A DNA stretch of 64,000 nt, taken from positions 575,097,752 to 575,161,751 of the forward strand of contig NC_081405.1 of NCBI RefSeq assembly GCF_030272615.1. The letters run 5' to 3'. Position numbers and translations under genes: made by a program. The notes below the pieces were generated by a model. The model was given only the letters and a program-made list of their open reading frames with translations. It did no database searches and was not told where the DNA came from. This document shows positions 55,648-64,000 of the stretch, in pieces (position 1 is the stretch's first letter; each line of letters opens with the position of its first letter). Source of the DNA: Cryptomeria japonica (lineage: Eukaryota > Streptophyta > Pinopsida > Cupressales > Cupressaceae).

Positions 55648-55921
55648 TTTGTTTTTTTTTAAACTATGCTTGGTAAACTTTTTAGTGTGACTGGTGACGC
55701 TGGCATGACACGCCCTCCGGCTCCATGTGAACGTTTTTGACCTGGAGCTATGAACCAATGAGGCACCTCATCCCCACACTTCACTTGTTCAAATCCACAA
55801 GCACAATGACCCAGCGAAGGCACAAGGCCTTGCGAGCACAGTGGCCCAACAGGGATTTGAACCTTGGTGGCCGCTTCACCAACAAAGTGTTTTAACCGCG
55901 ACACTACATGTCCAAAGATAG
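55648..55921 (-). mobile_element. tRNA-derived SINE (274 bp)
   Basis: Minus-strand element. The 5' part has an A-box-like TAGTGTCGCGG (55907-55897) and a perfect B box GGTTCAAATCC (55863-55853), the internal RNA polymerase III promoter of tRNA-derived SINEs. A non-tRNA body of about 190 bp follows, ending in an A-rich tail (TTTAAAAAAAAACAAAAAC on the minus strand). A perfect 14-bp target duplication flanks it. Its body is far richer in GC than the surroundings. It does not fold as a full tRNA gene. Confidence 0.88.
55853..55863 (-). promoter_or_regulatory. Pol III B box of the SINE
   Basis: GGTTCAAATCC on the minus strand, fully matching the consensus GGTTCRANTCC; about 35 bases after the A-box-like site. 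Confidence 0.8.
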
Positions 55922-55935
55922 ATTATATTATTGTT
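55922..55935. repeat. SINE target duplication, right copy
   Basis: ATTATATTATTGTT. Confidence 0.85.
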
Positions 55936-56964
55936 ATTATAAGGTACATATCTATATAATAATAGATTGTCATTTTCATATTATTAAATATATGTATATT
56001 TTGATTGAATAAAAACAAAATTTTATTGAATATATTTCGATTGTTTAATCTACATGTATTTGGTTTCTCAATATTTTATATATTTTAAATTTTATTTATA
56101 ATCTTGACATTAATATCAAATCTTTTATTAAGAAAAAAAAAAATAGACAAACAATTAAACTTTAGATTGTGAAAATTTTAGCATATTTATTCTGGTCTTA
56201 AATATTTTTTTTCCTGCATACAATTTCCAAATTTATTAAAAAAGTATATTAACAAATGTTTATAAATTTATTTCATTCAAATCAAGATATATGCTGTTGT
56301 ATTGACCACATTCACAATTTATTTTGATCAAAAGTTCGTCTTCCATTACGTTCTATATGTCCAGTACATTTCAATGTTCATGGATAACAGCCACATGCTA
56401 AGAGTAGAGTTAATACAAGTTAGATTGTTAATTTGTAGAGAAAAGCTTGCACATGTTTTCTTTAATTTCCAAATTTTTGTATTGTGTTGCAGGTATGAAA
56501 ATCTACATATTAAACATCTTTTGTTAAATTTCCAAATTTTTACCGAGTGTTGTGGGTATATTATCTCATAAAAAAGGTGACATCCGTTTTCTATTACATG
56601 CATATTTTCATCGTTCATTCCTGTTCAACAAACTAAACACCTACATCTATCAAATTACTTTTCTTACCCAAAATTTAATATTTATTATTAAACATCATCT
56701 TTGATTGCTTAAATTAATATCTATTTTTTAATATTATGAATTCATCTAGGTAACATTCTAAGAAATCAATAATTTTCTTCTACTGAACTAATTGAGTTTC
56801 ATAAAACCTAAATATTATATGTTTGCCGCACTCGCTTAATATTCGTGTCCGTTCATTCGCAACTGTTAACATATTGCAATGATATATATAGAGAAGTGCG
56901 AGATGAACGTCATTCATTATTACTCAACTATTTGAAGTTTCAAGTCGTTGAATCAGTTCAGAAA
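55936..56964. other. AT-rich upstream region of the RING gene
   Basis: No gene recognised. The RING reading frame stays open upstream to 56812 without an ATG, so a spliced upstream exon or 5' UTR may lie here. Two similar strings AATTTCCAAATTTTT (about 56465 and 56527) form a short repeat. Confidence 0.5.
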
Positions 56965-57720
56965 ATGGCACAGCAACGAGAGGCAGATCAAGTCGTTAAT
57001 GGCAATGAAGGAGATGATAATAATTGTATTTTGATTATCGCACAAGCTATTAGGCGGCGCTTTCCATCATTACCAGAGGGTTGGACCGACAGGCAGTGTT
57101 TAAACCAATTAAACGGTCGTGCTTGTGCATTGAAAAGTGATGTTATAAGAGAAAAAACAGCTAACGAAGCAGACCCGCAAAATGAAGCTGATAGCTTTGC
57201 ATTTATTCTTAATCTGTTTAATGTTTTTCTCGATTTCTTAGAGGAGGAGCTAGATGATTACAAACTGGAACTGAACAGATATATAGCCGACAATCCCAGG
57301 CCGGAAGGCAGAAGATACTGCTATCCTCTGGCAAATGTCACTCTTATTTTGCAAGAGGTAGAACATATGATTGATGAAGTCTGGTCGAGCGATCTGGAAG
57401 AAAGAATGCTGAGACGGGTGGAGAGAGAGATAAAGCAAGTTGTAGAAGGCCTACCTACCATCAAAATTTCAGAAAATGATCTTAGTGAAATTACGTGTAT
57501 GATTTGTTTATTTGATTGTGAAGTGGCAGAAGAGGCATGCCAGTTGCGTTGTCATGAGCACCACATATTTCACAAGGAATGTATTAAACAGTGGTTGAAG
57601 AAGAGTTGTCGGTGTCCCATTTGCAGGCGGGCAGCATTCAAGTGGAAATATTGGAGGGAAGGATATAGAGATGAAGATATCGGTAGACTCAGATATGCTT
57701 TTGTGCAGGTTGACCTCTAG
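56965..57720 (+). CDS. RING-H2 zinc-finger protein, putative E3 ubiquitin ligase
   Basis: Intact 251-residue ORF from the first in-frame ATG (MAQQREADQVVNGNEGDDN). The open frame begins at 56812, but an apparent start at 56845 is GTG. The middle is acidic and helical (LFNVFLDFLEEELDDYKLEL). The C-terminal RING-H2 finger has Cys178, Cys181, Cys196, His200, His203, Cys206, Cys217 and Cys220, i.e. C-x2-C-x14-C-x3-H-x2-H-x2-C-x10-C-x2-C, with the conserved Trp210 and Pro218. Such fingers bind E2 enzymes and transfer ubiquitin to substrates; the substrate here cannot be told. No membrane segment. The tail (FKWKYWREGYRDEDIG) is basic-aromatic. It is the only uninterrupted, clearly conserved non-transposon ORF, and less AT-rich than its flanks. 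The gene could be single-exon or the last exon of a longer one. Confidence 0.85.
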   Translation: MAQQREADQVVNGNEGDDNNCILIIAQAIRRRFPSLPEGWTDRQCLNQLNGRACALKSDVIREKTANEADPQNEADSFAFILNLFNVFLDFLEEELDDYKLELNRYIADNPRPEGRRYCYPLANVTLILQEVEHMIDEVWSSDLEERMLRRVEREIKQVVEGLPTIKISENDLSEITCMICLFDCEVAEEACQLRCHEHHIFHKECIKQWLKKSCRCPICRRAAFKWKYWREGYRDEDIGRLRYAFVQVDL

Positions 57721-57824
57721 GGTTTGGTGTTTAATGAAAAACACTTCTAAAAAAGTCCTCCAAGGATTACACTATTTAGGGTCTCCATATGAGACCAAGA
57801 TATCGGTAGACTTAGATATACTTT
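57668..57824 (+). repeat. 35-bp direct repeat across the RING gene end
   Basis: GAGATGAAGATATCGGTAGA... at 57668 recurs as GAGACCAAGATATCGGTAGA... at 57790, 122 bp further on. The first copy encodes the DEDIGRLRYAF end of the protein; the second lies in the 3' flank. Confidence 0.8.
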
Positions 57825-58508
57825 TCACTTTTAGTTTTTGGACTATAAATTTTTGTTTCGAGCAAGGAAGGTAGTTCTCTTATTTTCAGAGTTTTAGTAG
57901 TTTTATTTTACTATTCTCATTATAAGCGTTAATAATCAAATATTCTTATGAAATTTTATATTCACATTTAAAATTGATAAATTGCTAAAAAAAAAATTAT
58001 CAACTATTACATTGCAAATGTCTAAGAATAAATTAATTATAAGTTTTTAATTTTTAAATAAAATGTATTTATATATATTATTTAAAATATATAAATATAA
58101 TTTATTTTTATTCATACAAAATATAAATGAAAATGTTTAAAAAATAAACTATTTAGATTTAGGATGAATTTATAAATTATGTACAGTCAGATCTTATGGA
58201 GAAGATCCCATCTCACAAAACTATACATGTTTCAGATTAAAGAACTACCATAGAAGTGTTGTGTGTATAACGAGGTTCCAATTATATATAAGAAATTTAA
58301 ACAAGCAAAAAATTTGTTGGCAACTAGAATAAGGTTTTAGCCTTTGTATAGCTATTTTATTCTACTGAATAATTATGGTCGCATAAGAAATGTATAAAAG
58401 AAAATAGTCTAAGATTGAAACTAAGATCACCCACACAAGAACAAAACTATTCTTATAATGTTTCAATTTTTTAAAAAAGTTTGTAGTGATATCATTGGGG
58501 CCTTTATT
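57825..58508. other. AT-rich spacer, no gene seen
   Basis: No ORF with a recognisable domain. Confidence 0.5.
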
Positions 58509-58724
58509 TGTTGGGATGTGAAGTCTGATTTTTTATTTCATCTTTTCATATCTGTCCTTTCGTTTTCTGTCGAAAATTATTGTATAAATAGGAAGGTAAA
58601 TTCGTATGTATGCAAGTTACAATATTAATAATAAAGATGTCTTCCTGCTTCCCTGTGGATATAGCCATGTTAAATGCTTGTTTGTTATAATTTTTGAGTT
58701 CTCAATTTATCTAATATCTTTAGA
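58509..58724 (+). repeat. 5' LTR of element H
   Basis: Starts TGTTGGGATGTGAAGTCTG and ends CTAATATCTTTAGA, two bases before the PBS. The end does not show the usual CA. Confidence 0.82.
58583..58590 (+). promoter_or_regulatory. TATA box in element H LTR
   Basis: TATAAATA followed by GGAAGG. The 3' LTR has the decayed form TAAAAATA at the matching place. Confidence 0.6.
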
Positions 58725-58726
58725 TC

Positions 58727-58738
58727 TGGTATCAGAGC
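58727..58738 (+). other. Primer binding site of element H
   Basis: TGGTATCAGAGC, the exact plant initiator tRNA-Met complement. Confidence 0.88.
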
Positions 58739-58739
58739 T

Positions 58740-59010
58740 TAGGAGAAACAGGAGAGCAAGTTAGAGAGGGCAGAAAGAGTAAGGATAGGTGAGATGATAG
58801 TCGCGTCCAAGGCAGAGAAGAAGCTCATTGAAAAGAAGGCTACGGAGGAGAGGAAAACAGTGGGGCAAGAGACTCCCACAGCCATGGCCGAAGTAAAACC
58901 CTATGAGAGGAAGGCAAGAGAAGCTGATAATAGAAGCAAAGTAGATCCATGCCTATGAGAGGAAGGCAGAGACGGAGATAGAGGCATGGTGGATCTATAT
59001 GCAACACACT
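58740..59010 (+). other. Purine-rich leader of element H
   Basis: Dense AGAGAGG/GAAGGCAGAG sequence; an internal near-repeat CCTATGAGAGGAAGGCA occurs at about 58902 and 58952. On the sense strand it would encode Lys/Glu/Arg-rich peptides (MAEVKPYERKAREADN from 58884), possibly a gag remnant, but nothing diagnostic. Confidence 0.45.
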
Positions 59011-59048
59011 CTTTCCTTAGAATAATTTGTCCAAGGCACTTCTAGGTC

Positions 59049-59351
59049 ATGCTATTAGCGACAGTATATGGATCTCTGGTGTATTCGACATGGAAGACTG
59101 CGAGAATGACTCTATACACCTCCGTACTATTTGTAATGGCATTTGGACTTCTAGCCATGGTTGCTTTGCTGTCCATCACTCTGTCGGCTATGATGCTCAC
59201 CCAGATTACCATTCTCGCGTTTGCCAGCAAGCCGAGGGACTTGAGTAGATTTGTAATGAAGGGGAATGATGTGTGGAGGTGTGATTATCTCACAGTTTAT
59301 ACCCACAAATCGGTGAGCCACAGTCAAGGATTTATAGCCCAATTTCTATAA
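59049..59351 (+). CDS. Hydrophobic ORF in element H, possible captured gene fragment
   Basis: Open for 100 codons from ATG 59049 (MLLATVYGSLVYSTWKTARM). Residues about 22-58 are strongly hydrophobic (SVLFVMAFGLLAMVALLSIT ... LTQITILAFA), enough for one or two membrane helices, followed by a polar segment. It resembles no retroelement protein I know. Its position inside a pol-less LTR element suggests a fragment of a host membrane-protein gene, but I cannot name the source. A truncated fragment is more likely than a functional gene. Confidence 0.4.
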   Translation: MLLATVYGSLVYSTWKTARMTLYTSVLFVMAFGLLAMVALLSITLSAMMLTQITILAFASKPRDLSRFVMKGNDVWRCDYLTVYTHKSVSHSQGFIAQFL

Positions 59352-61220
59352 ATTTACAGACTATGTCAGTGGAAAAGATGCAACAGAAAATTCCTTCAAC
59401 AATATCGATGGCTATGGCGATGATGTAAATATGGAATCTAAAGATTATAGAAAAAATCAATGGATTCAATTTCCTGTCACCAAAATTTATGGATTATGAT
59501 TCCGAAAGTCGCAACTATTGAGATATTCGATATGCACGTGAAGTATTTTACAAATGCCTCCACGAAATAGTGGTAAGATCTTGATGGGATTTGAGGTCGA
59601 CGAGCACAAAATAAAGATTAATTTCGAGGATGCTATTTGTAAGGAGATGGCAACGACGGGAAGGAGCTGTATCGAGATATTCCTAAGGTTGATCGTGAAG
59701 ATTGTCAAACAATTGTGGCCCTAGCTAAAGACGACCAGCATGTTTCTCAAAGTTGTCATGTTGCAAAAATCAGACTGGTCAAAAATATCAATTGGACAAC
59801 ATTTGGTTATATGTAGCTTCCTTTCCAAGACGGGGGGTAGAAAATTACAGTTGGATAATTTATCTTTCTTACACTATTTCTCTATGTTTGTTTCTTGTAC
59901 TGGCAGACTGCTTTTATTCACATAGATACTCACAAGAAGTTTATTTGCTGAGAATTGTGAAAATGGAGGGGTTTTAGACCTTGTTAATGCGTGCCGCTCT
60001 GGAGACACAAAGTTGAAGGTGATTAGGGTTAGAGTCCTATCGAGTTGGTGGATGGTGTAGAGGGAGCTAGGGTATTCTGATTTGGTTGAAGAGGTTACAG
60101 TTGGTGATAGAAGGATTGCGAAGATTACATGAATCAAGAACCTAGGTAAGAGGACCATGGTGGTAGTTTGGGTTACCAACCAGCTTGTGCTGGTTGAGGT
60201 AGAGAGAAGTCTTCGTGATGTCCTATGTTGTGAGGTGTCTTAAGAAGTGTAAGATAACAAACACTTTAGAAGAGTCATATGTGGGTAACGCAATCAACCA
60301 ATGAGGAGCTGTTCGTTTGACTTGTGAAGTAATTACAAGTGTAAGTTTTAATCATTTAGTGGGAGATTTTTAAAAGTGAGATTTTAGTTTTCAAGAGGTG
60401 GTTATTGTCATGTGATTGAAGATGTTAATTCTTAGATGTCATGGTAGGTTCTTGATTCTAGATTAGAATGTTGGCATGACATGGGTTCTCTTGACAGTTT
60501 ATGGTTTTTGGAGAATGTATTTTTCATTTGTGGAGATGTTAGATCATGTTGTCATGTTGTGTTCCTAGGTTATGCACGTCTAATTGGAGTTTTGACATTG
60601 ATCTTGTTGGTGCTCTTGGTATTGAGTACATTGGTCATTTTTTGGGAAACCTTTATGATGGTGCAATGTTAGCAATGGATTAATCCTAGAGGTGCTCTTC
60701 AATTGTTGAGACTATTACTATTTGGAAGTTTTAGCAACAGGATTGAGGATCCTACACCTATTGATGGATGTGAGTACATTATAGACACAGAGAAGATTTC
60801 TCTTAGAGTGAGTCAATGTGACTTAGTATATCCTGGAGGAGCATTCTCACTCCCCAGTCTTGGTCTACTCGGTAGATTTATCTACTTGTGCATTTGAGTG
60901 TAGGAGATGTTTGAGATGTTTCCTGGTTTTGGAATGGTATTGAGTTTGATCTTCTTTGTTTACATGGGCTTACATCCATGTTGGTTGGGTGTTCTAAATG
61001 CTTTCTTTTGGGGAGGTAAATGAGATTATACTTGGCATAGTTGGGCAGTTGGTGGTGTTGGTAGAAGGATGAGATATGGTTTCCATGAATGTGATTAGTA
61101 ATTAGTTGTGGTTACTATTCCATATATTGTGATTGATTCTTGGCATATTTATTACCATGGGATTTGGTGATTGTATTTGGATATGGGTTGAGAATGACAA
61201 GAAGGGTATAGACCATGTAA
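59352..61220 (+). other. Interior of element H without supported gene
   Basis: Holds short ORFs (59740-59925, 60481-60672) with no domain. The 60481-60672 ORF is Leu/Val-rich (LTLILLVLLVLSTLVIFW). Several stretches at 59470-59720 and 59990-60180 look like decayed coding sequence by composition only. Confidence 0.45.
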
Positions 61221-61225
61221 AGCAT

Positions 61226-61288
61226 ACTTCAAGTGGGAGGTTGTTTAGATGTGAAGTCATGACATGAGTCAAACTTCAAGTGGGAGAT
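61226..61288 (+). other. Duplicated polypurine tract and LTR start of element H
   Basis: ACTTCAAGTGGGAGGTTGTT TAGATGTGAAGTC at 61226-61258 is repeated as ACTTCAAGTGGGAGATTGTT TGGATGTGAAGTC from 61273 into the 3' LTR. The second copy joins the real LTR. Confidence 0.75.
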
Positions 61289-61513
61289 TGTTTGGATGTG
61301 AAGTCTGACTCTTCATTTCATCTTCCTGTCTTTTTCTCTTTGTTCTATTGAAACCTATTGTAAAAATACAAGGGTAAATCCCTATGTATGTAAGCTACAA
61401 TAATAAAAAGGATCTTTGTCCCACTTCCCTGTGCATGTAGCCAAATTGGTGAACCACATTAAATATTGTTTGTGTAAAATTCATGACTTCCCAATTTGTC
61501 TAATATTTTTAGA
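61289..61513 (+). repeat. 3' LTR of element H
   Basis: Matches the 5' LTR over its full length (GATGTGAAGTCTGACTC ... TCTAATATTTTTAGA) with scattered substitutions. Confidence 0.82.
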
Positions 61514-64000
61514 GTATTTTGACTTTGGCCAATGAAAAAATAAGATCCTTAAACTTCTTTCTATAAGAATAGCCTACTAAAAGCTTTATATTTGTATAGA
61601 AAAAACATATTAATTTGTTTATCAATAGGAGATGAGTTGTTTGAAAGTTCATTAAAAAAAGACTTAGCAGAAAAACTTATCTCATATTAATCCCATCTCA
61701 TTTTATTTTTAGTGACTTGTGACATTTATTTTATTGGAATCTAACCTTTTATAATAAGGGCAACTTGAAAACATAACATGTGCATTTGATGACTCCTTTG
61801 TGCAATTACATGATAAGAATATTATGAAGATGGCGAGGAACTTGAAAAACACATTCAACTAGTTTCTATAATGGATGATGTAGGTTTGTTCTTGAAATAA
61901 GACATAGATTAATATTTAACATAATCATTTTTTTTTTTTAAATTAAACAATTTATCATACTATGGTTGAATTCACGTTAATTACAACCAATTTTTATATT
62001 AAATTATCAAATTTTTAAAGTAATGAATTTGGTTTATTTTCTTTCTCTTATCTTACTTCTTATTTTAATAATTCAACTACTTTTCTCTCATAATGATTAG
62101 TAAAAGAGATATTGCTTATTTTTAATTAATTTGTTATTTAATAGAGTTTCTTGAACATCACATTTTACTATAACATAAAATAAAATATAATTTTAAAAAA
62201 TTAATCCTACTAAATAGATTTTTGTTCTTTGTGGTTGGTATTCAAATATTTAAATATTTATTGAAGATTTAATGTTTTGAATTTCCTTTGTTGAGTAGCC
62301 TTATCCTTAATGTTTATTAAGACAACTGACAAGTGTTATACTACTACTATCTTATTGTGGTGAATTAAGACCATTAGAAGTTTCTACTAATGATCTAAAT
62401 ATATGTTTCACTTCGAAGATTTCATGACTATAGAATTGAACGACCTATCTTCTATCAATGTTGTAAGTAATATTTTCAAAGATAGAAGGTAAAAAGTTAG
62501 TGGGTAGTATTTGTTATATTCCATAGAAGATAGAAGATTTTAAAAATGCTAGTTTTCTCTAGTTTAAATTAAAGAGACTTGATTTTATTATAATATTTAG
62601 TTTATAAATTTTCATAATATTTGGATAAATTTAGATTCATTCATGATTAATATTTGATAGTTATTACCTTCTTTAGGGCCATACCACCAATTTTTAGTTT
62701 TCACTATTTGTTTAATATAAAATCTAGTGGTCTGAATTGTATTCCATGAGATAAAATGTACCTACAATAAGTAATGTTCACGGGGGCTAAAACTTCGGAT
62801 TGTTCATGTAAATCAAAATCAATCATTGAAAACTAATTTTGGGTCTAGCGATCATTACAAATATTTTGTACATTTTATCTCACATAATACAATGGGGGAT
62901 GTTATTTTATATTTTAAAATTATTATAGAAATTAAATATTATAGAATCTATCCTTTAAACTTATGAATGATTTCCACCTTCAGGCCTCTACATTTCTATA
63001 AATAAATTATGTTTTTTTAATGAAAGAATTCACCATGTTATTAGTACTTCATTTTCTTAATATTTTCTAAGATTTTACAAAAAAAATTATAATTTATTTT
63101 TGGTATTAAAAATTTCCTCGATAAAAGTAAATATTTTTTGAAAGAAAGAAATTGCGCCAATAAAACTAATATTTTTTTCTTAAAATATTATATATTACTC
63201 AATATTTTATATCTTTTCTGAGGGAGGTTCCATTAAGTTATCCCTATTTGAGAAACACATTTTATTAGACAAAATGTGACCTAATACATTAAAAGATTTT
63301 GAAATAGATTTCCTCCAAAGAAATTTTTTCTTATCCTCCATTACCTTTGATATGGAAAAGTAACTTTGATGAAATTTCTATTTACCCCTATACTATATCA
63401 ATAAGATTATCCTTTCTTCCTTATTTGTAGGATAGTTTAATTCTATTTTAGATGTTATTTGAAACATTTTACTTCCTACAAGGAACATTCCTAAAATAAA
63501 TGTTAATGGTGCTTAGCATGCTTCATAATGCTCTCTAAGAAAATCCTGAATATTTTCCTCCATGGGGTTCAAAAAAATAATTAGTAGTTGTAATATGACA
63601 ACATTAAATCCTCCCTTAACTCAATTAAGTAAAAATTTGTACTTAAATAATAATGTAATTAAATGTACTTATTCATATAAAAGTGGGACCAATCCACAAA
63701 CGTTGAGTATAATTTCTCTTTGATGACTGTTCTAATGACATCAACTCATGGGGGACTTATCCTAAGCGCATTGATTCATTAATTGAAGGTATAATGAATT
63801 CAGTCAATTGTTTTAATTAAATAATTTCCAATTGAATTTTAATTTAATTGTAGGGTTAAATATAAATTATAGGTTTGATTTAGGTAAACTACTATAAAAC
63901 ACCTTAACATGAGTTTTCTCCTCATGTGTGTAGTTATAGTTTTTTGACAGAGATAGGAAGTTATGAGGGAAATCAGTAGATTGAGATAGACCAAAATAGG
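61514..64000. other. AT-rich region, no supported gene
   Basis: About 2.5 kb with very low GC and no ORF over 60 codons worth reporting. No LTR boundary, TIR or tandem repeat was recognised. Confidence 0.6.

Larger units (their letters stand above)
58509..61513 (+). mobile_element. Element H: short-LTR, pol-less retrotransposon
   Basis: Plus-strand element with LTRs 58509-58724 (216 bp) and 61289-61513 (225 bp), a PBS TGGTATCAGAGC and a PPT AAGTGGGAGAT. Flanks are TTATT (58504-58508) and GTATT (61514-61518), a possible decayed target duplication. The 2.56-kb interior has no gag, protease, integrase or RT motif I can see. It carries non-retroelement ORFs, so it fits a LARD/large non-autonomous derivative that may have captured host sequence. 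Confidence 0.82.

Noticed and set aside
55848-55910. A tRNA gene on the minus strand (B box and A-box-like site)
   Set aside because: No acceptor stem or anticodon arm can be drawn, and the sequence continues into a body with an A-rich tail and target duplications: a SINE.
56845-56964. Extension of the RING protein to a start at 56845
   Set aside because: The codon at 56845 is GTG, not a plant start. The first in-frame ATG is 56965. An upstream exon remains possible.

Overview
The window reads as an AT-rich, repeat-dense region of a large plant nuclear genome. A gymnosperm (conifer-like) source is my inference, from how bulky, old and nested the LTR retrotransposons are and from the style of the Copia and Tat-like Gypsy families; the sequence gives no direct species marker. 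Nearly everything recognisable is transposable-element DNA. One candidate host gene stands out: a RING-H2 zinc-finger ORF at 56965-57720. No rRNA, tRNA gene or CRISPR array was seen.

Layout. 1-4125: minus-strand Ty1/copia element 1, with RT, a gag-integrase deletion fusion and a complete 5' LTR. 5425-8123: plus-strand copia element 2 (LTR, gag, integrase), cut off at 8123. 8124-27513: a nest. A minus-strand copia element (called E) has its 3' LTR at 8124-9195, decayed pol at 9800-10900, gag at 17685-20162 and 5' LTR at 20231-21265. Into E went (i) element A, 11000-17679, with a 5-bp target duplication ACCGG/ACTGG; (ii) a poly(A)-tailed retroposon, 18684-20049, with an 11-bp target duplication; (iii) element D, 21266-27513, in E's 5' LTR. 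A and D belong to one family. They carry a copia-type gag with CCHC zinc knuckles and a second, roughly 1,100-codon ORF of unknown function, but no protease, integrase or reverse transcriptase. Their PBS and gag resemble E's, so they look like non-autonomous partners of E-type elements.

28362-30412 holds a multi-exon proline-rich gene candidate (plus). It converges on a decayed transposase-like gene at 32490-35776 (minus) that has a retained intron and D/E-bearing motifs. A cluster of GGGCGCCC-centred palindromes lies upstream of the transposase.

37630-55200: a plus-strand Ty3/gypsy element (G; gag, protease, an RNase H-like domain placed before RT, RT, LTR-like end) split by a minus-strand Tat-like gypsy element (F, 39172-50885). 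F has two LTRs, gag, protease and the integrase C-terminus, but no RT or integrase core. Between the integrase end and its 3' LTR it carries an antisense plant-mobile-domain ORF and two minisatellites, and its 5' leader contains about 300-bp tandem repeats.

55648-55921: a tRNA-derived SINE with a 14-bp target duplication. 56965-57720: the RING-H2 ORF. 58509-61513: a short-LTR element without pol that carries an ORF with a hydrophobic membrane-like segment. 61514-64000: AT-rich DNA with no gene I can support.

Almost every ORF is broken by stops or frameshifts, so the elements look old and inactive. The biologically interesting part is the pair A/D with its conserved unknown ORF2, and the accessory ORFs and repeats in F.
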